Assembly: GCA_036936605.1 (NCBI GenBank)
Contig: JAUPFV010000005.1
Location: forward strand, 127,342,453-127,406,452
Direction of reading: 5' to 3'
Source of the DNA: Limnanthes douglasii subsp. nivea
Taxonomy: Eukaryota; Streptophyta; Magnoliopsida; Brassicales; Limnanthaceae
Length of the DNA stretch: 64,000 nt
Below the pieces are notes generated by a model that was not told where the DNA came from, ran no database searches, and saw nothing but the letters and a program-made list of their open reading frames with translations. Made by a program: the position numbers and the translations under genes. Positions 1 to 10,739 of the stretch are shown piece after piece (position 1 is the stretch's first letter; every line of letters starts with the position of its first letter).

Positions 1-9
1 TTGGAGTAA
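1..9 (+). CDS. Last codons of Tat-A integrase (partial)
   Basis: The first nine bases read Leu-Glu-stop. They match the end of the integrase of the sister copy, whose last residues are LRLYLE before a stop at 34719 on the minus strand. The following AT-rich stretch with a run of G near 54-58 is also shared in reverse complement with 34660-34720. This fixes the strand and position of the rest of the element outside the window. Confidence 0.6.
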   Translation: ME

Positions 10-191
10 CACTTGTGTAAATATTTACTTGTTTAAACAGCCATGTAAATATTTGGGGGCATACTCTTCCCTCCCCGGTGGCACGGGGAGGTTTTAATGA
101 GGTGTCTGGGCTTTTGAATGAAATTTGATGTCTTCTTAAAAATTTTCTAAAATATTTTTAAAGTTTTGTCCCTTGTCATACTATCCGGATT

Positions 192-330
192 GAAATAACT
201 AAGGTCTATTTAAACTCTAGCCTGAGAACTTAAACACTCTCACTATGAAATAACTAAGGGCTATTTAAACTCTAGCCGGAGAGCTTAAACACTCTCACTA
301 TGAAACAACTAAAGGCTACTTAGACTATGG
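192..330. repeat. 55-bp tandem repeat in the Tat-A spacer
   Basis: Two full units (192-246 and 247-301) and a shorter diverged third unit lie between the end of integrase and the 3' end of the antisense gene. Each starts GAAATAACTAAGG and ends ACTCTCACTAT. The corresponding spacer of Tat-B (about 34500-34600) seems to hold a single unit, so the array expanded in this copy. The same spacer holds two copies of a CCTTGGCCTTCCAAGGAC motif (near 412 and 502), and Tat-B has a similar pair near 34338 and 34409. The function is unknown; a shared 3' UTR or terminator zone for the two convergent transcripts is a guess. Confidence 0.8.
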
Positions 331-557
331 CTATCAAAATTAAAACAAACAATGAAAGAAGATGATAGTTGCACAGAACAGAAATATTCATTGAATAAAT
401 AACTTAAAATTGCCTTGGCCTTCCAAGGACTTTTAAATGATCAAAGTAGAACACAAAAAACCTATCCGGTCAGATACCGGACACCATTACAAAAAAGAGT
501 GCCTTGGCCTTCCAAGGACTTTAGTCTGGATAGAAAATAAACAAAGTAGATCATAAG

Positions 558-3504
558 TTAAGGTTGAGCCTTTGAAGATGGCTCACCTTTATCTACCTTC
601 TTTCCCTTAGGATCGTCTTTCTCTTCATTTGGGCTATCCCCGGTCTTTTCTTCATCACCTGAGGAATCACTAGAGTAGCCATACCTATCGCCTTCGGCCA
701 TCGTGTGGTATGGGAGGTCTTCAGGCTCAACATAAAGCCATAAGTCCCCTAGGTTCTTCTTCGGAAACTTTTCATGGAAAAGTAGAACCATGTCAGACCT
801 CACTTTCTCAAGCAGTTGCTCTTCGCTTTTGATCATCTAGTTGGCATAGGCATTGATCTTGGCTTGGATCTTGGCCTCTTGCTCCTTTAACAAAGTGTTT
901 TTCTCCTCGGCAGCCTTGGATGCTGCATTCTCAAGAGCAACCTTGTTAGTAGTTAAGTTGGTGATGATTTTGTCCTTTGCCTTGGTTTCTTCCTTTGAGG
1001 CAGTAAGGTCTTTCTCCACACCGGACAGCTTCTCCCGGAGATCTCTGATGGTTTCCTCTAAAGTGGCGACTTTTGTGGTGCTTTCCTCCTGATTTCTCTT
1101 CAACTCCTCATTTGCTTCCTTTAACATGTCAGCATTGGAAGTGGCAGTGCGGAGGTCTTCGGACAGCTTCTCCTTGTCAGACTTAAGGTCTTTAATGATG
1201 TCTGCCTGACTCCGAACTTGTCTCTCCAACGTAAGTACAGGCTGCACGTTGCTTAACAAGGAGTGGGCTATAGTATCCCTTTCACTAGAGACAATAAAAG
1301 TCTTACCATTAAAATTGACTGTATTGGAGCTGCTCGGAGGAATGTAAGGCCCTGCAAAGTCATCTCTGGGGAGATTGAGGAAGTATTCACCAAGCTCACC
1401 AAGACCGGTGATGTCTACTCCATCAATGTTGAGATCTCCTCCCTCAACCTCATCAGTGTGAAAGTCCCCCGGAATCTCTTCGGCATGCGTTGGGTCAGAA
1501 GGCTCCGGAGCCCGGATAGAAAGCTCGTTTCCCTTAGAAGTCTTTTTCTTCTTCGCCTCCCGGTCTGCGCCTTCGCTTCCCTGTTTGCGATTTCTCTTGG
1601 AAGCCCTTGGAGGTTTTGGGATATTCGTTTCCTGCCTTTCAGTCTCTTGCTCCACTACTTGCAAGAGAGCGACATCGATTTGGCTCTGGGTTGGCCCCTT
1701 CGGGACTGTTGGAGCATCCTTCTCAGCATCAGCAGGGTTGGCATCACCCACCACCATTTTTCCCTTCCTCTTCTTGCCTTTCATCTTGCTCGGGGCTTTG
1801 GCCCGGCCTGACAGGAAGAGTGTCCCATCTGGTTCATGGGTCCTCTTGAGCACAACATCTGGAGAAGGCTGGGTGGTGAGCTCCTCCCAGGTCAAGTCTC
1901 TCCGACCTGTGGTGTTCCACAGGTGAGACCTTGACAAATTTCCACTAGTGAAAGCATCGTGGAATCGGTTCCCCCAGTTCTCAACAGCCCAGGCATTAAT
2001 CATGCCACAAGTGACCTGCCCGGCTTTCAAGTGGTCACTAAACTCCTTGGGCAGTTCTGCTAAGACAAAAGTAAGACAAATTAGTATAAACTAAGTCCAA
2101 AAAGAAAAGACAAGAGAGACAAAAATATAAAGGCAAGATGCTTACGGTCACTCCTCCATCTGCTTCTGAGGAGGCTTGGGTTCTCTCCGGATTTTATCCT
2201 CTTGCCATTCTCCCACGCACCACTGACAAATAGGAACTGGGTCCTCCAGTTCCTCTCCGCCTCCAGCAGATCGTCCACAGCCTTGAAGCCATCCCCCATA
2301 TTGAAATGGTAAAAGGGAATGTGGTGGTTTTTGCACAGGCTGGCCACTGCAGCGAACTCCTCCATTGACAGAGGAATCCCGGACAGCCTTGATGCCATGA
2401 TGCATGACATAAGGGTATACCAAGCGTTGGGGCTCAGCTGGCTCGGACAGAGTTTGATCAGATGGAAATATCTGACAATCTCTGGGTCTAGTGGGAGCCT
2501 GAGCCCCCAGTTGAACAGCTCCGTGAACATGACCACCTCACTCAACTTGCAGTCCATGGGGGTCTCCGGATGTATAGGAATCCTGATCTTTACATTCTCT
2601 GGAATGCCCATTTCGAACGCATCCTGCCCAACTCAGCAGTGTGGATGAATGCATAGTTGATTTTTTGTAAGGAAAGTAGATAATTAACGCTGACCTTGTG
2701 AAAACAAGGCCCTACTTTTCCTTCTAGGCTCTCCGGCAGATCCGGATGCCTCAAGTACAACTTCTCCTTGCCCTTGTCCTTCTTGGCAACTATTTCTTTG
2801 CTGGTCTGACCGGAGGGCTCAGACTCAAACGGGGCCTCTTCAACAGAGTCCTCCATCACTTCCTCCATGATTGTTGAAGGGATTTCAGCAGCTATAGTGG
2901 GGGGAGGGTTCAAACTTGACTCAGCCTTATCTCCGGACTGATGGGCCTCAGTGCCCCTTTAATTTCTGCTCTCCGGCAGAGTGTTTGGAACAGAAGTTTC
3001 TGGTTGAAGGTTTGGATTGGAGCCCTCCGGTCCGGACAGCCTGTCCTTAGGGGCTTTAATAGGCACCTCTGATCCGGTGCTGCTGTCCTTTGCCCCCGAC
3101 CTAGAGGGGGTATTTTTCGTCCCCATGCCTTTAACTAACCGGCCTTTCCTCTTGTCAACCAGCTTCTCATGAGAGTGCTCTGTATCTGATCCCATGGCAA
3201 TAAAGGGAGAAGCTTTTCTAAGGCTAGTGACTATAATTCCTGGCTCGACAGCAGGTACCGATTCCTGAACTGAGGAACCAGAGATTATGGGGGAGAGGTT
3301 GGTTTGAAATAGTTTCTTAGGCTTAGTACCTTTGGAAGAGGACGAACCTCGATCTGACTCGGTACCAGAAGTGTTTAGTCTCTCAACAGGAGAGGTGAGT
3401 AACCCTGCTGCAATCCGTCTTTCTCTTTCAACTTTTTGAGCTTTCTCTATATCAGAAAGGTTGAGCCACCCGCCTTTGACAAGAGCGTTCCTCGCTGTAA
3501 ACAT
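558..3504 (-). pseudogene. Tat-A antisense gene (aORF), two exons, broken
   Basis: The gene starts at the ATG at 3504 (MFTARNALVKGGWLN) and ends at the stop at 558. Exon 1 (3504-2146) has a Ser/Pro/Lys-rich N-terminal part, then a conserved block from KLYLRHPDLPE through HLIKLCPSQLSPNAW to FLFVSGAWENG. Exon 2 (2056-558) has a conserved GQVTCGMINAWAVENWGNRF stretch, basic patches (KMKGKKRKGK, AKKKKTSKG), an acidic segment, a long coiled coil (about 1240-840) and the ending DMVLLFHEKFPKKNLGDLW. The set resembles proteins filed in plants as putative gypsy-type transposon (Pfam Transposase_28); that link is from memory. Breaks are an in-frame stop at 2959-2961, a 1-bp loss in a G run near 2594 and a stop at 837-839. 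No enzyme active site is visible. The function is unknown. Confidence 0.85.
2057..2145 (-). other. Phase-1 intron in Tat-A aORF
   Basis: On the minus strand exon 1 ends at GTGACC and is followed by GTAAGC. The interval is T-rich and ends in TTAGCAG before AACTGCCC. Removing these 89 bases joins the codons for Asp-Gln-Leu-Pro-Lys, the same join as in Tat-B (Asp-Val-Leu-Pro-Lys) and Tat-C (Asp-Gln-Leu-Pro-Lys). The position and phase are identical in all three copies although the intron sequences have diverged. This is strong comparative support for real splicing. Confidence 0.85.
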
Positions 3505-3790
3505 AAACTATTGAAGTAAACTTTTGCTTTAGAGAGAGAAAGCTTTCAGAGTTTTTGCAGAAGTAAATTTGAAGGAGATGGTAAAACAGTAGAAATGAGT
3601 TTATATTTATAGTAAATCTGAAAAGGGAAGTTGATTCCTAGGAGAATTCGAAAAGTTTGGCAATGATTAAAAGACGGCGCTGATGTCACCACCTATAATC
3701 AAAGAGGTTGATTTTCGAAGAAGGTGGGTTCGAAATTCAAGGTGAAAAAACGGCTGAAGCAACCAATCAGAAAGCGACACGTGTCCCACG
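3505..3790 (-). promoter_or_regulatory. Conserved upstream region of Tat-A aORF
   Basis: Reading toward the ATG on the minus strand, the region holds a palindromic G-box GACACGTGTC (3776-3785), a TGACATCAGCGCC motif (3676-3688) and a TATAAATATAA box (3601-3611), about 100 bases before the start codon. The same three elements occur in the same order and at similar spacing in Tat-B (31026-31208) and Tat-C (62044-62224). It lies inside the element, between the polypurine tract and the aORF, not in the LTR. It is therefore likely an internal promoter. Binding by bZIP or bHLH factors is inferred from the motifs only. Confidence 0.7.
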
Positions 3791-3939
3791 AACGCTGGCA
3801 AAAACCGTTTTGAATTCGTGAAGCTTTATCTGTCCGGATAAACCCATAGACATGTCCGGATTAAAACTGCCCTTGACGTCGGACTGTTTTTCAGGTCTTT
3901 GGCAAGAGTATTTGCACAAACACCTAAAAAAGGGGCTCC

Positions 3940-4365
3940 TGATGAGTCCGAATTCTGCACGCTCCCCGGAAAAGAACAGATCGGTCCAAGGCCTCCGGAC
4001 CGGACAGATCACACGGACCGGACAGATCACTTTGAGCACAATGACCATAGGACTGTTCGAACTATGACAAAAGTACTAAAATACCTAAACACTTCTTGAC
4101 TAAGCTACTTGCTCTCCTACTTAGAGCTCATGGGTCTTTGAACATGACCCGGGTCCATTAAACATGACCTGAAAGCCCATAAGGGCCCAAACATCAGGGT
4201 ATAAATACCCAACCACATGCATTAAGTGTGGGTAATGAGAATTAACTGCTACCAGGCTGCTTAATTATCTCTCTACTATCTACTCTAAACACATAACACC
4301 CACACACTACTATAAAACACCAACCAAATTACTAGCCTACCCTCAGGCTATTATTATCCTCACCA
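3940..4365 (+). repeat. 3' LTR of Tat-A
   Basis: This 426-bp LTR begins TGATGAGTCCGAATT and ends CCTCACCA. Its reverse complement matches the 456-bp LTR at 61434-61889 along most of its length, so Tat-A and Tat-C belong to one subfamily. Tat-B has a related but shorter LTR sharing the TGATGAGTCCG terminus. A TATA box (TATAAATACCC, about 4201) lies mid-LTR in the sense direction. GGTCCGGACC-like repeats occur near 3985-4025. The outer base after the LTR is G at 4366. Confidence 0.85.
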
Positions 4366-4832
4366 GGGTCGAGGATCAAGAAGAATAAATAATTGAACTG
4401 ACCTTGGAGTTTGTGAATTTGAAGGTGTCATTAGAGGACGCATATGGCGAGAAGGACCGGCAGCGGGCACACTTATTGAGAAAGGCGGAACAAGATTTAG
4501 AGGAGAGGAAATTGCAAGTAAAGGACGTTTCCATGGGTATGATCCAAAAAGATCTACAGAACATGGTAGAAGAGTTGTTGGTCTTGAATCCTGAAATGGC
4601 ATTGGGATCATACAAGAAGTTGGCACCCCACTAAGAAAAGACGAAGTTGGGAAATGTAGATGCGCTGAAGGGTACCACCGATGTGGTAGATACGAGGGCA
4701 GTGGATGTACCGATCGATGTCAGCGCTGCTCCAGAAAGAATGGAATTGGGCCTACCTCTACTATTCCTGAAGGGTAGAGTGTGTTTAAAATTAATTTTGG
4801 TGAAATACTTTTGCAAGTTTTGGAATGTATAA
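4366..4832 (+). pseudogene. Coiled-coil aORF fragment, probably of Tat-D
   Basis: Open reading starts at the junction with the Tat-A LTR and continues to a stop at 4632-4634. It resumes in the same frame to 4832, so one nonsense codon interrupts it. The peptide is charged and probably coiled-coil (DAYGEKDRQRAHLLRKAEQ, then EEELLVLNPEMA-like residues), as in the C-terminal part of the Tat antisense genes, but it is not close to those of copies A to C. Its strand is opposite to the Tat-D pol fragments at 8397-11700, the arrangement expected if it is the Tat-D antisense gene cut by the Tat-A insertion. This link is inferred. Confidence 0.45.
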
Positions 4833-5391
4833 ACTTTAAGATTACTAATTTTGTATGACGTGTGTGATTTTTATGACAAACTGTACGTTTGTTTTATTTA
4901 ATTTTCATATGGAGATGGAGGCAGATGTATTTTTTATACTTGTATTTGTTTCCTAGAATTTCCTTACAAGATAAAGCTTAGTATTACTCATTGTGTAGCT
5001 GCGAAAATGGGAAGTATCCCTCGGCTGATTCGTGGGAGCGACCGGTTTGGCCTATTGTGTAACCTTATGGGCCTGGAGTAGTACACATAATGTGTCCAAT
5101 ACTATGTATTGGACACGGTAAGGCCCCTTACGTAGTCTCAGTGGGTGTGGACAATTAGCTCGTCCGTATTTTTTAGATTTTTTCTAGTTATGGAACAGTA
5201 TGGCCCCCATTGGGTAGCCCGAAAGCATGGTCAGTGACTTATTCGCGTAGTTGTAAGGAATAAATATAAATGAGAAAATAATTTGATGTCTCATTTAAAA
5301 GACCCCTCCGGGACATCAAAAGGGAAAAAGAGTGCATCAGTACATTACATGGCTTGGTCAGCGATGCGGTAAGCTTTGTGGTGTCCTTTGG
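4833..5391. other. Non-coding spacer with a perfect hairpin
   Basis: No gene is visible. The stretch probably corresponds to the spacer between the antisense gene and integrase of Tat-D. A near-palindrome at 5092-5116 can form an 11-bp perfect stem (GTGTCCAATAC with GTATTGGACAC) around a 3-base loop. The stretch ends at the left LTR border of G1 (5392). Confidence 0.5.
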
Positions 5392-6262
5392 TGATGTCAT
5401 CCTAGATGACACAAGGAGCTTAGAACATGGAAATGTGCAAGAACCAGATGAACAACTTGAAAAAGAAGATGAGCTTGAAGTTGAAGATATTCTTATTTTA
5501 CCGGCTGGTCCAACAACTCGATCAAGAGCAAAACAATTTAACAAAGCTGTTGGAGGATTGTTATATCAACTAGAGAATCCACTTGATCAAAACAGAAAGT
5601 ATGGTCGAAAAGCTTGTCAAACCACTTTGGTCTTGATTCAAGCTAATTGATTTCAACAAACGAGAAAGTGTCTCGATTGTACTCTTTTTCCCTTGTTCAA
5701 GTTTTGTCCCAATGGGTTTTCTTGACAAGGTTTTTAATGAGGCAATTGTTTCACTTCACCATTGCCCATTTGTTGAAATAAAAGCCCAAGGCCCATCTAC
5801 ACCAAAAGCCACGTCCTTGGAGGAAGGAAGGGTCTGATTTCCAGTTTATATCATTAATACTTTGTATTTTCAATATTAAAGCATTTTTTTCCAAGAAAAG
5901 CCTTAATTGTTTTAGAGGCATGCATTATGTTTCCAAGAACAGCCTTAATTGTGTTCAAGGCTAGTTCTTTCTCCTATAAAAAACTATGTACTCAGAATTC
6001 TAATGGTTAGACTATCTTTGATTCTGAAAAAACTACTTAAGTTTTACTCTTCCCTTGTTGGTGTGTAATATCCACAAGAAAACGTGTTCTTCATTTGGTG
6101 CGTCATATCCAAAGGAAGATCTGTTGGAATATCAAAGGCCTTTCCACAACCTTTTTGTGACCTATCGATCCACATCTTTTGATCCTTGAATCCTTTTGGG
6201 TTGCTGGTTGTAAAGTTATCCCTATCCCATTTCAGAGTGCCGATTCTAGGAGGAGTTTATCA
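5392..6262 (+). repeat. 5' LTR of G1
   Basis: It is 871 bp, from TGATGTCATCC to GGAGTTTATCA, the same length as the 3' LTRs of G2 and G3. It encodes in its first 259 bases the family's acidic pol tail (RSLEHGNVQEPDEQL through TTRSRAKQFNKAVGG to LVLIQAN and stop). It also has a pair of about 40-bp internal units built on TTTCCAAGAA..GCCTTAATTG and a CCTATAAAAAAC TATA-like box near 5973. Confidence 0.9.
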
Positions 6263-6264
6263 AG

Positions 6265-6276
6265 TGGTATCAGAGC
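6265..6276 (+). other. Primer binding site of G1
   Basis: TGGTATCAGAGC follows the LTR end after AG. This is the usual plant primer binding site complementary to the 3' end of initiator tRNA-Met. The same 12 bases follow the 5' LTR of G2 (19179-19190). Confidence 0.9.
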
Positions 6277-6695
6277 AACATTTTGAAAGTTGGGTATTCT
6301 CTTTCTCATTAATTTTTCTTCATCTATTTTACATTATCAGTTTGTTTGTGAATATTTGAGTTTCAGTGTGATGATTTCATTTTGAATCACGAAATTCTGA
6401 TATGTTGTATTAATTTGTTAATCATCTTTTTTGTATTCTCACTATACTTGTGATGATTGAGTGTTTAGTGTGATGATTTCAGTTTGAATCACAAAATTCT
6501 GATCTGTTTCACCCTAGTTATAGTTGTTTGAGATTCAAAATCGTAGAAAATCGTTTTTAGGTGCTGTTGTGAAACTTATCTCTTAATATTCTTAGGAAAA
6601 CAGATTTGGATATGTTTTATGGTTTTAAATAAATTGAAGAACTTTCCGAGGACTTGTTGCTAGTGATTTGTTTTTGTTTTGTTTTGTAGAAAAGG

Positions 6696-8396
6696 ATGTC
6701 TAATTCAAATGATGCAGAAAACAGTAATTTCAATAACAACAAGCTTCTAATTGAAGCTATGACAAAGTTGATAGACACCAAGATGGATGCCTTTCGTGAA
6801 GAGCTTCAATCAAACACTGACCACGAGCGGAACCGTTCACGACAAACCAATCCAAGAAGAAACCATGAACTACCTGAACAATTCAGAAATGAAGCGGCTG
6901 ATGAATATTATGAACGCATGAGCAATTCGTCTCGAAACAGCCATAGAAGGCACCATAGACGTACAAGAGAGGGAAACGAATGTATGCGTGACAATCTTGG
7001 AGGTCTCAAGATTAAGATTCCACCATTCCATGGAAAAAACGATCCAGATGCCTATTTGGAATGGGAAAAGAAGATTGAAATCGTTTTCAACGTTCAACAC
7101 TACACGGAGACCAATCGAGTAAGAATTGTTGCTACTGAATTTTATGATTATGCTCTTAGTTGGTGGGATCAACTAGTTACCTCAAGAAGGCGTAATGGGG
7201 AACATCCTATAGAATCATAGGCAGAAATGAAAGTCATTATGCGGAAGAGGTTTGTTCCTAGTCATTACCACCGTGAGCTGCATCTAAAGCTGAGGAGATT
7301 AACACAAGGAAGCCGATCTGTTGAAGAGTATTATCAAGAAATGGAGACCTTAATGTTGCGAGCTGATATTTCAGAAGATAGAGAGGCAACAATGTCAAGG
7401 TTTCTTGGGGGTTTAAATAGAGAAATTCAAGACAGATTGGAAACTCAGTATTATGTTGAACTAGAAGAGATGCTACACAAAGCTTTGCTATTTGAACAAC
7501 AAGTTAAAAGAAAGAACTCCTCAAGATCAAGTTACGGTTCAGGGGCAGTAACAATTAAGCCAAGTTATTCAAAAGATGAGGAGACCAATTATCAGAAAGG
7601 AAGCTATGTAGAGGTGAACCAAAAATCTAGAACACCATTGTCTATTGATAACAAGGGCAAACCTAAAGAGGTTGCAATCAGAATTCGTGATGTTAAGTGT
7701 TTCAAATGCAAAGAGATGGGACATTATGCTAATGAGTGTTCTAATAAGAAGATTATGACAATTCTAGATAATGGAGAAATAATTTCAGAGGAAGAAGAAA
7801 TTGTCTATGATTCTTCCGAAGAACACTTAGAGCGATCTGCTAAAGGAGATTTATTGGTAGCCAGAAGGTCTTTAAGCGTTGAAACAAAAGAAGAAGAACA
7901 AGAACAAAGGGAGAATCTGTTTCACACTAGGTTTCTTGTTCAAGGGAAAGTTTGTAGCCTTATTATCGATGGAGGCAGTTGTACCAATGTGGCAAGTGAA
8001 TCTATGGTAAAGAAGCTTGGTTTAAAAGCGAAAAAGCATCCAGCACCTTACAAGCTTCAATGGCTTAACGACAATGGAGAAATGAAAGTTAGCCACAAAG
8101 TAGAAGTTCCCTTAGCCATTGGTAAGTACGAAGATGAAGTTTTATGTGATGTTCTACCAATGGAGGCTAGTCACATACTGTTAGGAAGGCCATGGCAATC
8201 TGATCGAAAGGTTATCCATGATGGATTCACTAATCGCCATACATTTGAGTTTCAAGGAAGGAAAACCACTCTAGTTCCCATGACTCCACGAGAAGTTTAC
8301 CAAGATCAAAAGCATATGCAGAACAAGGAAAGTCGGGAATTTGAAGATGTATTCCCTGAATACAATCCAAAGGGGCTTCCACCAATTAGAGGCATC
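6696..8396 (+). pseudogene. G1 gag-protease, truncated
   Basis: The ATG at 6696 starts MSNSNDAEN. The gag core (FHGKNDPDAYLEWEKKIE, then YALSWWDQLV and FVPSHYHRELH) is followed by a CCHC zinc knuckle (CFKCKEMGHYANEC, near 7700) and a protease with the active-site sequence IIDGGSCTNVAS (near 7965). One nonsense codon breaks gag: the Trp of the PIESW motif is TAG at 7218-7220. G2 is intact there but carries its own stop at 19724. After the protease the frame enters a short piece of the RT linker (EFEDVFPEYNPKGLPPIRG) and then foreign sequence. The segment for about 52 residues present in G2 is missing in frame. Confidence 0.9.
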
Positions 8397-8660
8397 AGCC
8401 GAGGGATACTTCCCATTTATGCGGGATGCCAAATCGTTCCATATCTGATGGAGCATGAAATCATAAATCTCTTGAGCTCTTGTTCATGATTAGGCCTTGG
8501 CTTCAACCCACTTGGTGAAATAATCAATCACAACCACCAAGAATATTTGTTTACCCGTAGCCGTTGAGAAGGGTCCAACCAAGTCGATGTTTAACTTATC
8601 AAAAGGGCATGGGATCGGATTGGCACCTATCAACTCACTTAGAAGATGACCGGTGCTGGT
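8397..8660 (-). pseudogene. Tat-D integrase core fragment
   Basis: On the minus strand the codons read PCPFDKLNIDLVGPFSTATG and then FLVVVIDYFTKWVEA. This is the first part of the catalytic core of a plant Tat-like integrase, with the first catalytic Asp in LNIDLVGP. The rest of the core is replaced at about 8396 by G1. Continuing to the right, the region to about 8880 still reads as the zinc-binding part of integrase, with interruptions. Confidence 0.75.
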
Positions 8661-8924
8661 AATTACTAGCAGGCATGGCAGCTCTGACAGCAGCTTGGGC
8701 CAATAATAGCCAGCAAGTATAAATTGACGGATGAGGCTACGGTGGCCATAATAGGCTCACGCATCGCCTGATTGTAAGTTATAGAGAACTGTGGTGCTCT
8801 AACAACTATCTTTTCTAAGGGGAGTGTATCATGGTTGAGGTAGAGTAAGTAGGGGTCTCTCCAATCATTGACACTGTTGATCACGCATATGGTATTTGGT
8901 TGAATAGACTGTACTAGGGTGCCC

Positions 8925-9330
8925 CTATAATATCACGAGGGGGTTCTCCCCCGAGGATGCAGTCTTAGCCAACCAATCGGCTACAGAATTATCGAAACGG
9001 GGCATATGCACGTAGTTTACTTCCTGAAACTCAGCCTCGCATTCATTGAATATTATGAGGTAGATGCGAGTTCCTTCTTGCTTGGCGTCATAAGTTCTAA
9101 TTGTCTGGTTGATAACTAGTTGTGAATCAGACTGCCCACGAAGTATCTTGGCCCCACATATACGAGCTAACCTCATTCTCCAAATAACCGCTTCGCATTA
9201 AGCCACGTTGTTTGTTGTTGGTAAGCCAAAACGGATTGATTGTTGGATTTCTTCCCCAGTACGGAGTTTTATGATAATGCCAGCTCCCCCACTGGATTTT
9301 CGGCTTCCAATAGCCATTCTATCTCGTGGC
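8925..9330 (-). pseudogene. Tat-D second (archaeal-type) RNase H
   Basis: The minus strand encodes SGGAGIIIKL, then RMRLARICGAKILRGQSDSQLV, and later FDNSVADWLAKTAS. These are the GxGI, SDSQL and N..AD.LA blocks of the extra RNase H that sits between the first RNase H and integrase in Tat elements. The alignment starts near 9330 and ends near 8930. A stop at about 9199-9201 replaces a codon in the N-E-A-E-Y-E type motif. This domain is the main basis for the Tat classification of the fragment. Confidence 0.8.
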
Positions 9331-9666
9331 GAGGTGTGGAAAACTCGGTTAGAAAATCCGCGACGACTTAACTTTTAATTTTTGGACGTGGTTCGAACTT
9401 AATGTCTTATTTCCCCAACTCAATTGACCACTTGGTAAGACGGACCGAGACATGAGACTTATGCAATACGTTGTGCAAAGTGAAATATGTTCGAACTATA
9501 ATTGTATGGCCTACAAAATAAGAACGCATCTTTCAAGCGACGACCATCAGTCCCAAAACTAGCTTTTCCAAGGTTTGGTCATCTACCAAGGTCTTGTTAG
9601 TATAATAGACTGGCCGTTGTATGCCTTCGGGTTCTTTGACAAGAACGGAACTCACTGAAAAAGAAG

Positions 9667-10640
9667 TTACATATGAATAGAGGTATAAAAAAGCTCACCT
9701 ACCATGAGTGCAGAGAGGATTTCGAAAGATGTTAGGTAGGTTTTTAATGCAATAAATATAGCGTTACACTCTTTGTTCCAGTTGAATGTTTTGGCTCCCC
9801 TTAACAATTCAAAGAACGAGGGGCTCTTATCAGATTCCCTTGATATGAAGCGGGAGAGTGTTGCAAGACGTCTGGTTATGCATTTAACCTCCTTGATGTT
9901 TTTGGGAGGCTTCATGTGAATTATGGCTTGTAGCTGCGCAGGGTTTACTTCAATCCTTGTTTTACTGACTACGTATCCTAAAACCTTTCATGTTCGGAAT
10001 CGAAATGAATATTTTAGTGGGTTTAGTCTAAGGTTATACTTACGTAGATTGGTGAAGATATTGCTTAGCACTTCCAACTTCTCCTGAGTAGTATTGATTT
10101 TAACGATCATATCGTTAATGTATGCTTCCATATGGTGCCATAATTGGTCTTTAAATTTTTGGTTGATTAGGCGTTGGTATGTAGAACCAACATTATTTAG
10201 GCTGAAGGGCTTGATGGTATAACAAAAGTGGCCGCGCTATGTTTGGAAAGAGGTGTACTTTGCATCGCTGGTGCATCCGGATTTGTTTATAACCAGAATA
10301 TGCGTCCATGAAGGACATAAACTCACATCTCGAGGTGGAATTCATTAATTGATCAATGCGAGGTAAAGGAAAAGATCCTTGGGGCTAGATTGATTTATGC
10401 CGGTGAAGTCAACAAACATGCGTCACTCCCCTCCCTTCTTTTTGACCAAAACTGGGTTTGCAACCCAGACCGGGTATCGAGCGCGACGAATGTTCCCTAG
10501 CTCGGAGAGCTTGTCTACCTCTTTACTAATAGCCTTTTCTTTTCTACGAAATAGGAACGACACTTTTGTCTAATATGCTTGGCATATCTATCATTTGCTA
10601 ACTCATGGCATATTATCGAGGGTTCAACCCCCGATATGTC
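9667..10640 (-). pseudogene. Tat-D reverse transcriptase and first RNase H, decayed
   Basis: Minus-strand pieces include FAWTTNDISGVEPSIICHEL (near 10640), then the palm region with GHFCYTIKPFSLNNVGSTYQRL and MEAYINDMIVK (near 10120; the usual Y-x-D-D is YIND). The connection segment follows (MKPPKNIKEVKCITRRLATLSRFIS, near 9915), ending in the first RNase H. Several stops and a changed Asp in the YxDD box show it is inactive. Confidence 0.8.
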
Positions 10641-10739
10641 ATTAGTAGTCCATGCAAAAATATCTAATTTTTGTTGTAACAAATTAACTAAAGAAGTTCT
10701 AAAGACATAATCTAAACTTGTACCTATGTGCAGTATGCG

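Larger units (their letters stand above)
1..4365 (+). mobile_element. Tat-A: 3' part of a Tat-like Ty3/gypsy element
   Basis: This is the right-hand end of an LTR retrotransposon whose gag-pol strand is plus. The window opens in the last codons of integrase. A spacer follows, then an antisense gene on the minus strand (558-3504), its upstream region, a polypurine tract (about 3923-3939, AAAAAAGGGG core) and the 3' LTR (3940-4365). The order matches the complete copy at 30493-40804 read on its minus strand. Gag, protease, RT and most of integrase lie outside the window to the left. The candidate target duplication at the right end is GGGTC (4366-4370); its partner is not visible. The Tat assignment rests on the dual RNase H seen in the sister copy and on the antisense gene. 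Confidence 0.85.
5392..8396 (+). mobile_element. G1: truncated chromovirus-like LTR retrotransposon
   Basis: G1 has a full 5' LTR (5392-6262), an initiator-Met-type primer binding site, a leader, gag and protease. It stops abruptly in the segment linking protease to RT, after the codons for LPPIRGI. From about 8397 the sequence is Tat-D integrase on the other strand. RT, RNase H, integrase and the 3' LTR are missing, together with the C-terminal part of Tat-D integrase. One deletion across the right border explains both losses. The 5 bases left of the LTR are TTTGG. Compared with G2 it lacks 156 bases just before the truncation, with intron-like edges. Confidence 0.85.

Noticed and set aside
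1263..1926. Long plus-strand open frames opposite the Tat-A antisense gene
   Set aside because: They are complements of the conserved aORF exon 2 and have no family similarity of their own.
558..3504. Antisense gene as a DNA transposase
   Set aside because: Despite the Pfam-style name for related proteins, no DDE or other catalytic motif is visible and the gene sits inside an LTR element between integrase and LTR.
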